Shown one piece after another: positions 42,314-51,153 of a DNA stretch of 64,000 nucleotides (positions within the stretch are counted from its first letter, which is position 1; every line of letters starts with the position of its first letter). Both the position numbers and the translations under genes were made by a program. The notes under the pieces are model-generated. The model was not told the DNA's origin and searched no databases. It saw only the letters and a list, made by a program, of their open reading frames with translations. This stretch comes from Paraburkholderia kururiensis JCM 10599 = LMG 19447 (lineage in GTDB: Bacteria; Pseudomonadota; Gammaproteobacteria; Burkholderiales; Burkholderiaceae), in the NCBI RefSeq assembly GCF_003986935.1, contig NZ_RJZE01000005.1:1-64000 (forward strand). The letters run 5' to 3'.

Positions 42314-43563
42314 GCCCTCCGGCAACCGGTGTCTTCCGTTCGCTGAGAAACGTCAACTACCGCATCTGGGCGGCAGGCGCGCTGGTTTCGAACGTGGGCA
42401 CGTGGATGCAACGTACGGCCCAGGACTGGCTGGTGCTGACCCAGCTCACACGGCACAATGCGGCCGCCGTGGGCACCGTGATGGCGCTCCAGTTCGGGCC
42501 ACAGCTTCTGCTGCTGCCCTGGACGGGATTCGCCGCCGATCACTACAACCAGCGCAAGCTTCTGATGGCAACCCAGGCCGTCTTGGGCGTTCTAGCCTTG
42601 ATGCTCGGTCTTCTCACGGTGACTGGCATCGTCCAGCTCTGGCACGTCTATGTATTCGCCTTTCTGTCAGGCTGCGCCTCGGCGTTCGATGCCCCCGTGC
42701 GTCAGACATTTGTGGCCGAGCTTGTCGGCGATGCGGATCTGCCGAACGCGGTCGCGCTCAACTCAACTTCGTTCAACGCGGCGCGGATGATCGGCCCGGC
42801 GGCGGCCGGTGTGGTCATCGCTTCGATTGGCACCGGCTGGACATTTCTGCTCAACGGCGCCAGTTTTGCGGCGGTGCTGGCCTCCCTGTTTCTGCTGCGC
42901 GTTTCCGCTCTGCACACGAACGCACGCGCACACCGAACCAAGGGTAGTCTCACCGGGGGATTGCGCTATGTGTGGTCTCGCCCCGACCTCAAGGCGATTC
43001 TCGTCATGCTGTTCCTGATCGGCACGTTCGGACTGAATTTCCCGATCTTCATCTCGACCATGGCCGTCAGTGTCTTCCACACGGATGCACGTGGTTACGG
43101 CCTTCTGTCGTCGATCATGGCCGTCGGTACTATTTCGGGAGCACTGCTTGCCGCCGGCCGCGATCGGCCGCGGTTCATGTCCCTGTTGATCGGTGCCGCG
43201 ATTTTCGGAATCGGCTGCATGCTGGCCGCCATCGCCCCGGGCTACTGGTTGTTCGCCGGCGCGTTAGTCGTCATTGGTGTGGCCGCCTTGACCTTCACCA
43301 ACGCGACCAACAGCCTGATGCAGCTCACGACCGAGCCCGCCATGCGGGGACGGGTGATGGCGCTGCGCGTGGCCATCGCGCTCGGCGGTACGCCGATCGG
43401 CGCGCCGGTCGTGGGTTGGGTAGCCGACCATCTAGGGCCACGCTGGGCGCTCGGCGTCGGCGCGGCGTCGGGCTTTGCCGCGGCGATGGTCGCTATCCAC
43501 GCCATGGCGCAACAGATTCATCGGCCACGCGGAGGCGCATTCGAGCAGCATGACTTGCAGTGA
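42310..43563 (+). CDS. MFS transporter (EntS/MdfA-like exporter)
   Basis: A 417-residue major facilitator with about 12 helices and intact halves. It begins VFRSLRNVNYRIWAAGALVSNVGTWMQRTAQDW in family pattern. The motif-A-like loop is FAADHYNQRKLL and the C-half has AMRGRVMALRVA. Close in layout to enterobactin exporter-like or macrolide-efflux members. GTG start overlaps the stop of the LysR fusion, the original arrangement with the lost membrane-protein gene. Substrate unknown. Confidence 0.87.
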   Translation: MSPPATGVFRSLRNVNYRIWAAGALVSNVGTWMQRTAQDWLVLTQLTRHNAAAVGTVMALQFGPQLLLLPWTGFAADHYNQRKLLMATQAVLGVLALMLGLLTVTGIVQLWHVYVFAFLSGCASAFDAPVRQTFVAELVGDADLPNAVALNSTSFNAARMIGPAAAGVVIASIGTGWTFLLNGASFAAVLASLFLLRVSALHTNARAHRTKGSLTGGLRYVWSRPDLKAILVMLFLIGTFGLNFPIFISTMAVSVFHTDARGYGLLSSIMAVGTISGALLAAGRDRPRFMSLLIGAAIFGIGCMLAAIAPGYWLFAGALVVIGVAALTFTNATNSLMQLTTEPAMRGRVMALRVAIALGGTPIGAPVVGWVADHLGPRWALGVGAASGFAAAMVAIHAMAQQIHRPRGGAFEQHDLQ

Positions 43564-43730
43564 TGCGGCGATCGGGGTTCTTTTCCGAAGCCGGGCGGAC
43601 GCTCCAATGTTCGTCTGAGGTCGATGCGTCGTTCACGGCCTGGCCAGCGCAGCCGCTGCCGTCGCTCGCGCAACCCGGATAGCTCCCGGTCAGACACATT
43701 GAGCTGAAACGGCTGAATCAGATCACTCAT
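43518..43730 (-). pseudogene. 5' fragment of an epoxide-hydrolase (EHN) gene
   Basis: The first 30 codons match the EHN start (SDLIQPFQLNVSDRELSGLR, then LRWPG), compare the intact enzyme at 18062. After that the similarity is lost and the frame runs into the MFS 3' end. The start overlaps the stop of the NmrA-like fragment by four bases, showing that the two genes once formed an operon. Confidence 0.65.
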
Positions 43731-44098
43731 CGCTTGCTACCTTTGGTTGCGTAGTGACGTTTCATGAAGTCGAGGAGCGATGTCGGCCGCACTGTCGGAT
43801 ATTGGTCATTTGCGATGTCGCGCAACGTCCCTTCGCCCGACATCATCGGCAGCAGATACTGGAGCGGCAGCATTGCCATCGGATGAGCACCGGCCTTCGC
43901 CATTCGCCGTAGTTCGGCATATCCGTCCGCGATCGAGCCTCGACGCACCCGATGAAGCGCCTTGCCCGTTGCTGCTGCATAGTCACCTGCAATCTGGGCA
44001 ATGGTGCGGCGGTCGCCTGCCACGGACACCAGACCTGCTCGCTTGGCCGTCCTTCCAAACCCAGTGCTCCGAGAAGCCGGCTTCCAAGATCGGCGAAC
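43727..44098 (-). pseudogene. C-terminal fragment of an NmrA-like NAD(P)-binding protein
   Basis: The frame encodes AGLVSVAGDRRTIAQIAGDY and the helical end of NmrA/HSCARG-type Rossmann proteins (YPTVRPTSLLDFMKRHYATK). The N-terminal Rossmann fold with the GATG motif is missing. Upstream, coding similarity stops at a 14-base T run. The open frame continues to 44260 without family similarity. Confidence 0.65.
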
Positions 44099-44112
44099 TT
44101 TTTTTTTTTTTT
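44099..44112. repeat. Poly-T tract of 14 bases
   Basis: A homopolymer this long is exceptional in DNA of this GC content. It sits exactly where the NmrA-like fragment loses its 5' part. Confidence 0.85.
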
Positions 44113-44289
44113 GCTCATTGGCACGGCGAGAAAAATGATGAAAGCGCTTGCCGTTGAATTCGAAGCGCCTCGAAGAGGGTGCCCTCGTGTCACGCGCTCT
44201 TGCCGCCGGTTGCTCGCCCACCAAAAGCGACGCCAGCCCGAAGCCACGGACCTTTTGCAACGCGCGGTCCTTTGTTAAGCTCTTCGGCC

Positions 44290-45072
44290 ATGCCCGACAT
44301 CAAGCTAAACATGACGCCCGACGAGCGCCCTGCCATCACGCCGGACGCCGCGCTTTCGCGCGCGGATCGCGTCTATTACACGCTGCGGGCAGAAATATTC
44401 GACATGAGCCTCCTGCCGGGGGACCGGCTCACCGAGGGTGCGATAGCCGAACGCTTCGCGGTCTCGCGCACGCCTGCGCGGGAAGCACTGCAGCGCCTGC
44501 AAAGCGATGGCCTGATGCAAGGCTACGTGCGCGGCGGCTGGGAAGTCGTGCCGATCGACAACAAGCGTTTCGACGATCTCTACGAAATGCGTCAGATGAT
44601 CGAAACCTTCGCGGTGCGCAAGCTCTGCGCGGGCGACGCACCGCAGGCCGAACTGCATCTGCTGCTCGATGCGCTGGACCGCATCTGGAAAGTCGAGCGC
44701 GCGCGGCGCATTGCCGACGGCCGGAAGCTCGTCGAACTGGACGAAGCGTTGCACCACGCACTGGTAGCCGCCGCGGGCAACGACGAACTGACCTCGACGA
44801 TGCAGCGCGTCACCGACCGCATCCGCGTCGTGCGACGGCTCGATCTCGTGCATGGCGACGGCATCGCGGAAACCTACGACGAGCACGCCGCGATTCTCGA
44901 CGCCATTCGTCGCGGCGACGCCACGCAGAGTGTCGAACTCGTCTCGCGCCATATCGGCGGCAGCCAGGCCAGCGTGAGCAGCCTGACGCTGCAACGCCTG
45001 CTCGCCGCCCGCACCGAGACGGGGCGAACGGTCACCAACGAGGCACCAGCGCGGCCTCGGCGCACCATCTGA
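44290..45072 (+). CDS. GntR-family regulator (FCD domain)
   Basis: A 260-residue regulator. The winged helix (about 25-90) has GDRLTEGAIAERFAVSRTPAREALQRLQSDGL. The all-helical FCD effector domain has YEMRQMIETFAVRKL, LDEALHHALVAAAGN and the metal-ligand His in DEHAAILDAIRRGD. It opens the GGT-MFS-ABC-amidase region on the same strand. A TGTATACA palindrome before the next gene is a likely target. Start at 44290 by family alignment. Confidence 0.88.
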   Translation: MPDIKLNMTPDERPAITPDAALSRADRVYYTLRAEIFDMSLLPGDRLTEGAIAERFAVSRTPAREALQRLQSDGLMQGYVRGGWEVVPIDNKRFDDLYEMRQMIETFAVRKLCAGDAPQAELHLLLDALDRIWKVERARRIADGRKLVELDEALHHALVAAAGNDELTSTMQRVTDRIRVVRRLDLVHGDGIAETYDEHAAILDAIRRGDATQSVELVSRHIGGSQASVSSLTLQRLLAARTETGRTVTNEAPARPRRTI

Positions 45073-45188
45073 CGACATCGTCAGACGTTATCCAAAGCTC
45101 TAGCATGCAGGCCGCCGGGCCTTACGCAGCAAGCCTTCTCAGGGTTTGCACCGATGCCTGGCACGGATCTCGCGTTGATGGATTCCCA

Positions 45189-45196
45189 TGTATACA
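45189..45196. promoter_or_regulatory. GntR operator candidate TGTATACA
   Basis: An 8-bp palindrome in the context ATGTATACAAGG, the type of core bound by many FCD-class GntR proteins. It ends 11 bases before the GGT-like start and touches its ribosome site. A role in repression by one of the two cluster GntR proteins is inference. Confidence 0.5.
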
Positions 45197-45207
45197 AGGA
45201 AACGTCA

Positions 45208-46839
45208 ATGCCTCTGACTCACCCGCACATCGCGGCGAACACATTGAATCCCACGCGCGGATCGCGCGGCATGGCGGTCGCGCCGCACGCGCTTGCATCG
45301 CAAAGCGCGCTCGCCGTGTTGCGCGAAGGCGGTAACGCGGTCGAGGCGATGATCGCCGCCGCCGCGACCATCGCGGTGGTGTATCCGCACATGAACAGCA
45401 TCGGTGGAGACGGCTTCTGGCTGATCTCGCGCCCCGGTCATGCACCGATCGGCATCGAGGCGTGCGGCGCGGCGGCGATGCGCGCCGACATCGACACGTA
45501 TCGCGGACTCGGCCTGAGCGCGATTCCCGCACGCGGTCCGCTCGCAGCCAACACGGTCGCGGGCACGGTGTCCGGCTGGGACTTCGCGCACCGCTTCTCG
45601 CAAGACGCGCTCGCCGGCCGCCTGCCCGTTGCGCGCCTGCTGGAGGACGCGATCCACTATGCGAAGCAGGGTATCCCCGTGACGCGCAGTCAGGCCGACT
45701 GCATCGCGGCCAGGCGCGGCGAGCTGGCGTGCGCACCCGGCTTCGCGCAGACGTTCCTTCCGGATGCACGCGCGCCGCGCACCGGCGACCGCTTCGTCAA
45801 CACGCGTCTCGCCGCGACGCTGCAACGCCTCGCCGATGCCGGCCTCGACGACTTCTATCGCGGCGATCTCGCGCGCAGCATCGCACACGATTTGTCGTCG
45901 CTCGAAACGCTCGTCACGCTGGACGATCTCGAACGGCACCGCGCCCGCGAGCGCACGCCGCTCGCGCTGAAACACACGCTCGGCACCGTCTACAACATGC
46001 CGCCGCCGACGCAGGGCCTCGTCTCGCTGCTCATCCTGGGCGTGCTGGACCGCGTGCTCACCGACGACATGGACCCGCTCGGGCCCGAGTTCGTGCATGC
46101 GTGCGTCGAGGCGACGAAGCTCGCCTTCCAGGTGCGCGACGAACACGTGACGGACCCGGATCACATGCGTATCGACGCGGTCACGCAACTCGATCCCGCC
46201 TCGCTGGACACCATGGCGAGCCGACTCTCGATGACGCGCGCCGCGCCCTGGGGCCGTGGGCGCGGTCCCGGCGACACGGTGTGGATGGGTGTCATCGATG
46301 GCGACGGCGTCGCTGTCAGCTTCATCCAGAGCATCTATCACGAATTCGGCAGCGGCATCGTGCTGCCGGAGTCCGGCATCAACTGGCAGAACCGCGGTTG
46401 CAGCTTCTCGCTGGACCCGTCGTCGCTCAATCCGCTGATGCCGGGCCGCCGTCCGTTCCACACGCTCAATCCGGCGCTGGCTCATTTCGCCGATGGCCGC
46501 ACGATGGTCTACGGCAACATGGGCGGCGACGGCCAGCCGCAATCGCAAAGCGCGGTGTTCTCGCGCATCGCGCGATTCGGCTGGAATCCGCAGGCCGCGA
46601 TCGATGCGCCGCGCTGGCTGCTCGGCCGCACCTGGGGCCAGTCGACCGATTCGCTCAAGCTCGAAGCGCGTTTCTCCGGAGAGACCATCGACGCCTTGCG
46701 CGCGCTCGGCCATGACGTGGACGTCCTCGCCCCGTACGACGAAGTGATGGGTCACGCAGGCGCAATCGTTCGGCATCCTGATGGATTGTTCGAGGCGGGA
46801 TTCGATCCGCGCAGCGACGGCGCTGCCGCAGGCTGGTAG
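45208..46839 (+). CDS. Gamma-glutamyltransferase-like Ntn hydrolase
   Basis: A 543-residue protein of the GGT family. The large-subunit part has GGNAVEAMIAAAATIAVVYPHMNSIGGDGFWLI. The likely autocleavage Thr is in GDTVWMGVIDGDGVAVSFIQ near residue 355, then SGIVLPESGINWQNRG and the end GHAGAIVRHPDG. No signal peptide is evident, so this looks like the cytoplasmic, YwrD-type branch. GGTs cleave or transfer gamma-glutamyl groups. The cluster context (importer, amidase) suggests a dedicated gamma-glutamyl or other amide substrate. Start 45208 has AAGGA eight bases upstream. Confidence 0.85.
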   Translation: MPLTHPHIAANTLNPTRGSRGMAVAPHALASQSALAVLREGGNAVEAMIAAAATIAVVYPHMNSIGGDGFWLISRPGHAPIGIEACGAAAMRADIDTYRGLGLSAIPARGPLAANTVAGTVSGWDFAHRFSQDALAGRLPVARLLEDAIHYAKQGIPVTRSQADCIAARRGELACAPGFAQTFLPDARAPRTGDRFVNTRLAATLQRLADAGLDDFYRGDLARSIAHDLSSLETLVTLDDLERHRARERTPLALKHTLGTVYNMPPPTQGLVSLLILGVLDRVLTDDMDPLGPEFVHACVEATKLAFQVRDEHVTDPDHMRIDAVTQLDPASLDTMASRLSMTRAAPWGRGRGPGDTVWMGVIDGDGVAVSFIQSIYHEFGSGIVLPESGINWQNRGCSFSLDPSSLNPLMPGRRPFHTLNPALAHFADGRTMVYGNMGGDGQPQSQSAVFSRIARFGWNPQAAIDAPRWLLGRTWGQSTDSLKLEARFSGETIDALRALGHDVDVLAPYDEVMGHAGAIVRHPDGLFEAGFDPRSDGAAAGW

Positions 46840-46947
46840 CGCGCCACGCGCGCATAACGTCACCGCTTCATCTCCCCGGTCCCGCGATTCGTCGGACCGG
46901 AGGGCACCCTTCATTCTTTCGATTCGCGATTCAACCGGGGAACGCAC

Positions 46948-48234
46948 ATGAACACACGCATTCATACGCTGCACGACGATGCCGCCGCGAGCGCGCCCGC
47001 CGTCGCGGCCTGGCACCGCTGGCTTCAACTGGGCTTGGGCCTGCTCTGCATGATGGCGATTTCCAGCCCGCAATATGTGTGGACGCTGCTGACCAGGCCG
47101 CTCTCGGCGAAGCTCGGCGTGCCGCTGCCCGAATTGCAGGTGACGTTCTCGCTGCTCATCATCCTGCAGACGTTCTTTTCGCCGTTTCAGGGCAAGTTGA
47201 TCGACCGCTTCGGCCCGCGTCTCCTGATCTCGCTCGGCACGGTGATGTCGGGGCTGAGCTGGGTGCTCGCGTCGATGGCCACGAGCACGTCCCTGCTGTA
47301 TCTCACGTACGGGCTGGTCGGCGGGCTGGGTACGGGCATCGTGTATGTCGGCGTGGTCGGGCTGATGGTTCGCTGGTTTCCGGATCGGCGCGGGTTCGCG
47401 GCAGGCGCGGTGGCGGCGGGCTATGGCATGGGCGCGATCGTCACCACGTTCCCGGTGTCCGCTTCGCTGGCGACGCGCGGACTCGACGCCACGCTGTGGA
47501 TCTACGGCATCGCGTTCGCGATCGTGGGCTTCGTCGCATCGCAGGGTCTGCGCGTGCCGCAGGATGCAACGCCGGCCAGGACATCGGCGCTGGCGGCATC
47601 GAACGTGCCGAACCTTCGTCCCTCGCAGATGATGAAATCGCCTCTCTTCTGGCTCATGTTCGCGATGATGACGATGATGTCCACCTCCGGCCTCATGGTC
47701 ACCTCGCAGATGGCCACCTTCGCGGCGGACTTCGGCATCACGAAAGTCATTGTGTTCGGCATGGCCGCGCTGCCGCTCGCGCTGACCATCGATCGCTTCA
47801 CCAACGGCCTTACGCGTCCGCTGTTCGGGCTGGTCTCGGACCGCTTCGGCCGCGAAAACACAATGTTCTTTGCGTTCGCGCTGGAAGGCATCGCGATGGC
47901 GCTGTGGCTGCTGACGCGCGACAACGCCCTGCTGTTCGTCCTGCTGTCGGGCGTGGTGTTCTTCGGCTGGGGCGAGATCTTCTCGCTCTTTCCTTCTACC
48001 CTGACCGACACGTTCGGCACGCGCCATGCCACCGAGAACTATGGGTGGCTGTATATCTCGCAGGGCATCGGATCGATCTTCGGCGGCCCGCTCGCGGCGC
48101 TCCTGCATCAGCATGCGGGAAGCTGGGTGCCGGTTTTCAGCGCCGCCATCACGCTCGACATCGTCACGGCCGCGCTCGCGCTCTTCGTGCTCAAGCCGAT
48201 GCGCACCCGCTTCCTGAAAAACACGGCGGCATGA
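46948..48234 (+). CDS. MFS transporter, OFA (oxalate/formate antiporter) type
   Basis: A 428-residue, 12-helix facilitator. Patterns fit the OFA/monocarboxylate branch: WTLLTRPLSAKLGVPLPELQ, the loop GKLIDRFGPRLLIS, GLGTGIVYVGVVGLMVRWFPDRRGFAAG near residue 130-155 and FGLVSDRFGRENTM in the second half. It likely moves a small carboxylate in exchange for another. It lies between the GGT-like enzyme and the ABC importer on the same strand. Confidence 0.87.
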   Translation: MNTRIHTLHDDAAASAPAVAAWHRWLQLGLGLLCMMAISSPQYVWTLLTRPLSAKLGVPLPELQVTFSLLIILQTFFSPFQGKLIDRFGPRLLISLGTVMSGLSWVLASMATSTSLLYLTYGLVGGLGTGIVYVGVVGLMVRWFPDRRGFAAGAVAAGYGMGAIVTTFPVSASLATRGLDATLWIYGIAFAIVGFVASQGLRVPQDATPARTSALAASNVPNLRPSQMMKSPLFWLMFAMMTMMSTSGLMVTSQMATFAADFGITKVIVFGMAALPLALTIDRFTNGLTRPLFGLVSDRFGRENTMFFAFALEGIAMALWLLTRDNALLFVLLSGVVFFGWGEIFSLFPSTLTDTFGTRHATENYGWLYISQGIGSIFGGPLAALLHQHAGSWVPVFSAAITLDIVTAALALFVLKPMRTRFLKNTAA

Positions 48235-48453
48235 TCGTCCGTCGGGCCGATGGCGACGCGCGTTCGTGAATCGTTCCTGCGAACGCGGCATGCGTGGCAT
48301 CGGCTCGAACGAGACTGCGCTGCACGTGACGTCTGCTGTGTTCCACGATGACGCTTATCCCGGCCCTTGCGGCATCGTCGTGCGCATGACGCGTCGCGTT
48401 CGGACTCCACGCTAAAAACTTTTTTGGGGAAAACACCTTCCTGTTTTTGATTG

Positions 48454-48464
48454 TGCATTATGCA
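48454..48464. promoter_or_regulatory. Operator candidate TGCAT-T-ATGCA upstream of the ABC operon
   Basis: A perfect 5-1-5 inverted repeat, 44 bases before the ABC ATPase start, in an AT-rich patch following a T-rich stretch. It would suit a GntR dimer; assignment to the GntR of this cluster is inference. Confidence 0.4.
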
Positions 48465-48508
48465 TTTCAGGAACCACTTCACTTGTGCGAGACCTTGCGA
48501 GGAACGAC

Positions 48509-49372
48509 ATGAAGGGATCGAACGCAACCGCAGCCGACACGTTCCCGGAAACGCTGACCGTGCGGCAGCTCATTCACGGTTTCCAGTCGCCCGATGGCTC
48601 GACCGTGACCATCTTCGACCGGCTCGACTTTTCCGTGCGGCAAGGCGAGATCGTGTCGATCGTCGGACGAAGCGGCGCTGGCAAGAGCACGCTCTTCAAT
48701 CTCATCTCGGGCCTGCTCAAGCCGCAGTCGGGTGAGATATCGGTCGGCAGACGCGCCGACGGCGAAGCGGGCCGCATCGCGTACATGCTGCAAAAGGATC
48801 TCATGATGCCGTGGCGCACCGTGCTGCAAAACGCGCTGCTCGGCATCGAGCTATATCGCAAAGTCCGCCCGGACGATGTGGCCCGTGCGCGGCAAATGCT
48901 CGCGCGTTACGGGCTCGGCGCCGTCGCCGATGGCTATCCGCATTCGCTTTCGGGCGGCATGAGACAGCGCGTTGCGCTCTCGCGCACGCTGCTCGTCGAT
49001 CCGACGCTCGTGCTGCTCGACGAACCCTTCTCCGCGCTCGACTACGAGACGCGGCTCGCACTCGAGGACGACATCATCTCGCTGCGTGTGCAAAGCGGCA
49101 CCAGTGTCGTGCTCGTCACGCACGACATCGAAGAAGCCATCGCGATGAGCGACCGCGTGATTCTGCTTGGCGGGCGTCCCGCGCGCATCGAAGATCAGAT
49201 CCTCATCGAACTGACGACGCACGGACCGCGCAACGCCGTGTCCGCGCGCGAAGCGCCAGAATTCCGCGGCTACCACGCGCGCATCTGGAACGGCCTGCGC
49301 GGAAACGTCACCGCGCGCGACACCGATCAAGTCGCTCAACCGACTACTCTGGCAGGAGCCGTCCATGACTGA
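48509..49372 (+). CDS. ABC transporter ATPase (nitrate/sulfonate/pyrimidine type)
   Basis: A 287-residue SsuB/TauB-like ATPase. Walker A is GRSGAGKST near residue 59, signature LSGGMRQRVALSRTL near 155, Walker B LVLLDEPFSALDYETR and the switch His in VVLVTHDIEEA. It powers the importer encoded by the next two genes; its stop overlaps the permease start. GAGGA precedes the ATG at normal spacing. The C-terminal extension of about 50 residues is usual. Confidence 0.9.
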   Translation: MKGSNATAADTFPETLTVRQLIHGFQSPDGSTVTIFDRLDFSVRQGEIVSIVGRSGAGKSTLFNLISGLLKPQSGEISVGRRADGEAGRIAYMLQKDLMMPWRTVLQNALLGIELYRKVRPDDVARARQMLARYGLGAVADGYPHSLSGGMRQRVALSRTLLVDPTLVLLDEPFSALDYETRLALEDDIISLRVQSGTSVVLVTHDIEEAIAMSDRVILLGGRPARIEDQILIELTTHGPRNAVSAREAPEFRGYHARIWNGLRGNVTARDTDQVAQPTTLAGAVHD

Positions 49373-50177
49373 AGCCGTTCTCTCCACGCACGTCACGCCG
49401 AAGAAAGCCGTACGCCGCGCGTCCCGCAAGCTCGGCACGACCGGCGCCGTGGTCGGCATCGTCGTTGCGCTGATCGTCCTCTGGCAGCTTGCTGTCAGCG
49501 CGGGCTGGATCAACGGCAAGCTGCTCGGCTCGCCATCCGGCGTCTATGAGGCCGCCGTCATCGGACTGACGCAAGGCACGCTCGTCTCCGACACGTGGGT
49601 CACGCTGTATGAAACGCTGGCGGGTCTCGCCATCGGCAGCGGCCTCGGAATCGGTCTTGGCCTGCTGCTATGGTTCCTGCCCGCCGTGTCGGGAGTCGCC
49701 GAGGGTTTGTCCGTGATCCTGAACAGTATCCCGAAGATCGCGCTCGGCCCGCTCATCGTGATCTGGTTCGGTTCCGATGCCTCCTCGAAGATATGGCTCG
49801 CCGGCATCTCCACCTTCGCTGTCGCCATGATCTCGTCCTGCGCCGCCGCGCGCGAAGTCGACAAGGACCTGCTGAATCTCTTCCACTCGTTCAAGGCCAG
49901 GCCGTCGATGATCTTCACCAAGCTCATCGTACCCAGCGCGCTGCCGTGGATCTTTTCGACGCTGCGCGTGAACATCGGCTTCGCGTTGATCGGCGCGGTC
50001 GTCGGCGAATACATCGCGTCGCAAGCAGGGCTGGGTCACGCGGTGTTCGTGGCGGGCTCCCTCTTCGATCTCAATACCGTCTGGCTCGGCATCATCGTGC
50101 TGACCTTGATGGCCTCGGTTCTCAGCTGGATCGTTCAACTCGCGGAAGCGAAGATCATTTCCTGGAAGAAAAAATGA
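49365..50177 (+). CDS. ABC transporter permease (SsuC/TauC type)
   Basis: A 270-residue inner-membrane permease with about six helices. The cytoplasmic EAA-type loop is visible near residue 160-200 (SSCAAAREVDKDLLNLFHSF, LIVPSALPWIFSTLR). AALIGAVVGEYIASQ-like segment closes the translocation part. Overlaps the ATPase gene by eight bases and the binding-protein gene by four, so all three are coupled. Confidence 0.9.
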   Translation: MTEAVLSTHVTPKKAVRRASRKLGTTGAVVGIVVALIVLWQLAVSAGWINGKLLGSPSGVYEAAVIGLTQGTLVSDTWVTLYETLAGLAIGSGLGIGLGLLLWFLPAVSGVAEGLSVILNSIPKIALGPLIVIWFGSDASSKIWLAGISTFAVAMISSCAAAREVDKDLLNLFHSFKARPSMIFTKLIVPSALPWIFSTLRVNIGFALIGAVVGEYIASQAGLGHAVFVAGSLFDLNTVWLGIIVLTLMASVLSWIVQLAEAKIISWKKK

Positions 50178-51151
50178 AAAAGACACACGCTCTGCTCAAC
50201 AGTATCGCGGCGGCATGTCTCGTTGCATCGGGAATCGGCGCGACGAGCGCGGCGGCCGCCGAGCCGGTCGTCATCTATCAAGCGTTTCAGTCCATACAGT
50301 ATCTGCCGCTCTATGTCGCCATCGACAAGGGTATTTTCGAGAAGAACGGCCTCGCCGTGCAGAAAGTGACTGCCGGCAGCGGCGCGGCGGGCGTGGCGGC
50401 GGTGATCGGCGGCCACGCGGACTTCTCGCTGCAAGACCCCATGACCGCGATGCTCGCAAACCTCAAGGGCGCATCGCTCGTGAACGTGGCGAACGTCGTC
50501 GCGGGCGTGCCCGTCTGGGTGATCGCGCCGAAGGATTCGAAGGTCAAGGACGTGGGCGACCTCGCGGGCAAGAGCGTGGCCACCGCGTTGCCGCCATCGA
50601 CCAGCACGTACCTGTTGCAGCGCCTCATCAGCGAACAGAAGCTCACGGACGTGAAGATGAACACGGTGCAGATCGGCACCGAACTCGCGCCCGTGACCGC
50701 GGGCCGGTCCGAAGCCGCCGCGCTTTACATGCCGCAAGCGGAAACGGGGCTCGCGCAAGGGTATCGCATCGTCTATGCGTTCCCGAAGGCGTATCCGGGC
50801 GGCTATGCGTTCTCGACCATCGACACGCTCGCTTCCACCGTCAAGAGCAAGCCGAAGATGGTGGCCGCGTTCGTGAAGTCGATCGGCGAGGCCGAAGCCT
50901 TGATTCAGCAATCGCACGATACAGCGAAGAGCGTCGCGCGCGCGGAGTTCCCCTCGCTCGATCCGAAGATCGTCGATTCAGCGGTGCAGCGCCTCATCGA
51001 TCAAAAGATCTATGCGGCCACGCCCGATATTTCGGAGCAGGCCTTCCGCAATGCGCTCGATCTTCAGGAGTCGATTGGCAACATCAAGCCCGGCGCGATC
51101 ACTTATGCCAATGGCGTCGACAACACTTTCGCCGCGGCCGTGAGCAAATAG
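50174..51151 (+). CDS. ABC substrate-binding protein (NMT1/SsuA-like)
   Basis: A 325-residue exported binding protein. A signal of about 29 residues ends in SAAAA. The mature start VIYQAFQSIQYLPLYVAIDKGIFEKNGL is the NMT1/SsuA pattern, and GHADFSLQDPMTAMLANLKG near residue 80-100 forms the hinge side. Relatives bind sulfonates, nitrate, bicarbonate or pyrimidine precursors; substrate open here. Third gene of the importer and directly followed by the amidase. Confidence 0.9.
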   Translation: MKKTHALLNSIAAACLVASGIGATSAAAAEPVVIYQAFQSIQYLPLYVAIDKGIFEKNGLAVQKVTAGSGAAGVAAVIGGHADFSLQDPMTAMLANLKGASLVNVANVVAGVPVWVIAPKDSKVKDVGDLAGKSVATALPPSTSTYLLQRLISEQKLTDVKMNTVQIGTELAPVTAGRSEAAALYMPQAETGLAQGYRIVYAFPKAYPGGYAFSTIDTLASTVKSKPKMVAAFVKSIGEAEALIQQSHDTAKSVARAEFPSLDPKIVDSAVQRLIDQKIYAATPDISEQAFRNALDLQESIGNIKPGAITYANGVDNTFAAAVSK

Positions 51152-51153
51152 CC

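Noticed and set aside
45205..48300. A 1031-codon open frame on the minus strand
   Set aside because: It is antisense to the intact GGT-like and MFS genes, is extremely Arg/His/Ala-rich and shows no family pattern; long shadow frames are normal at this GC content.
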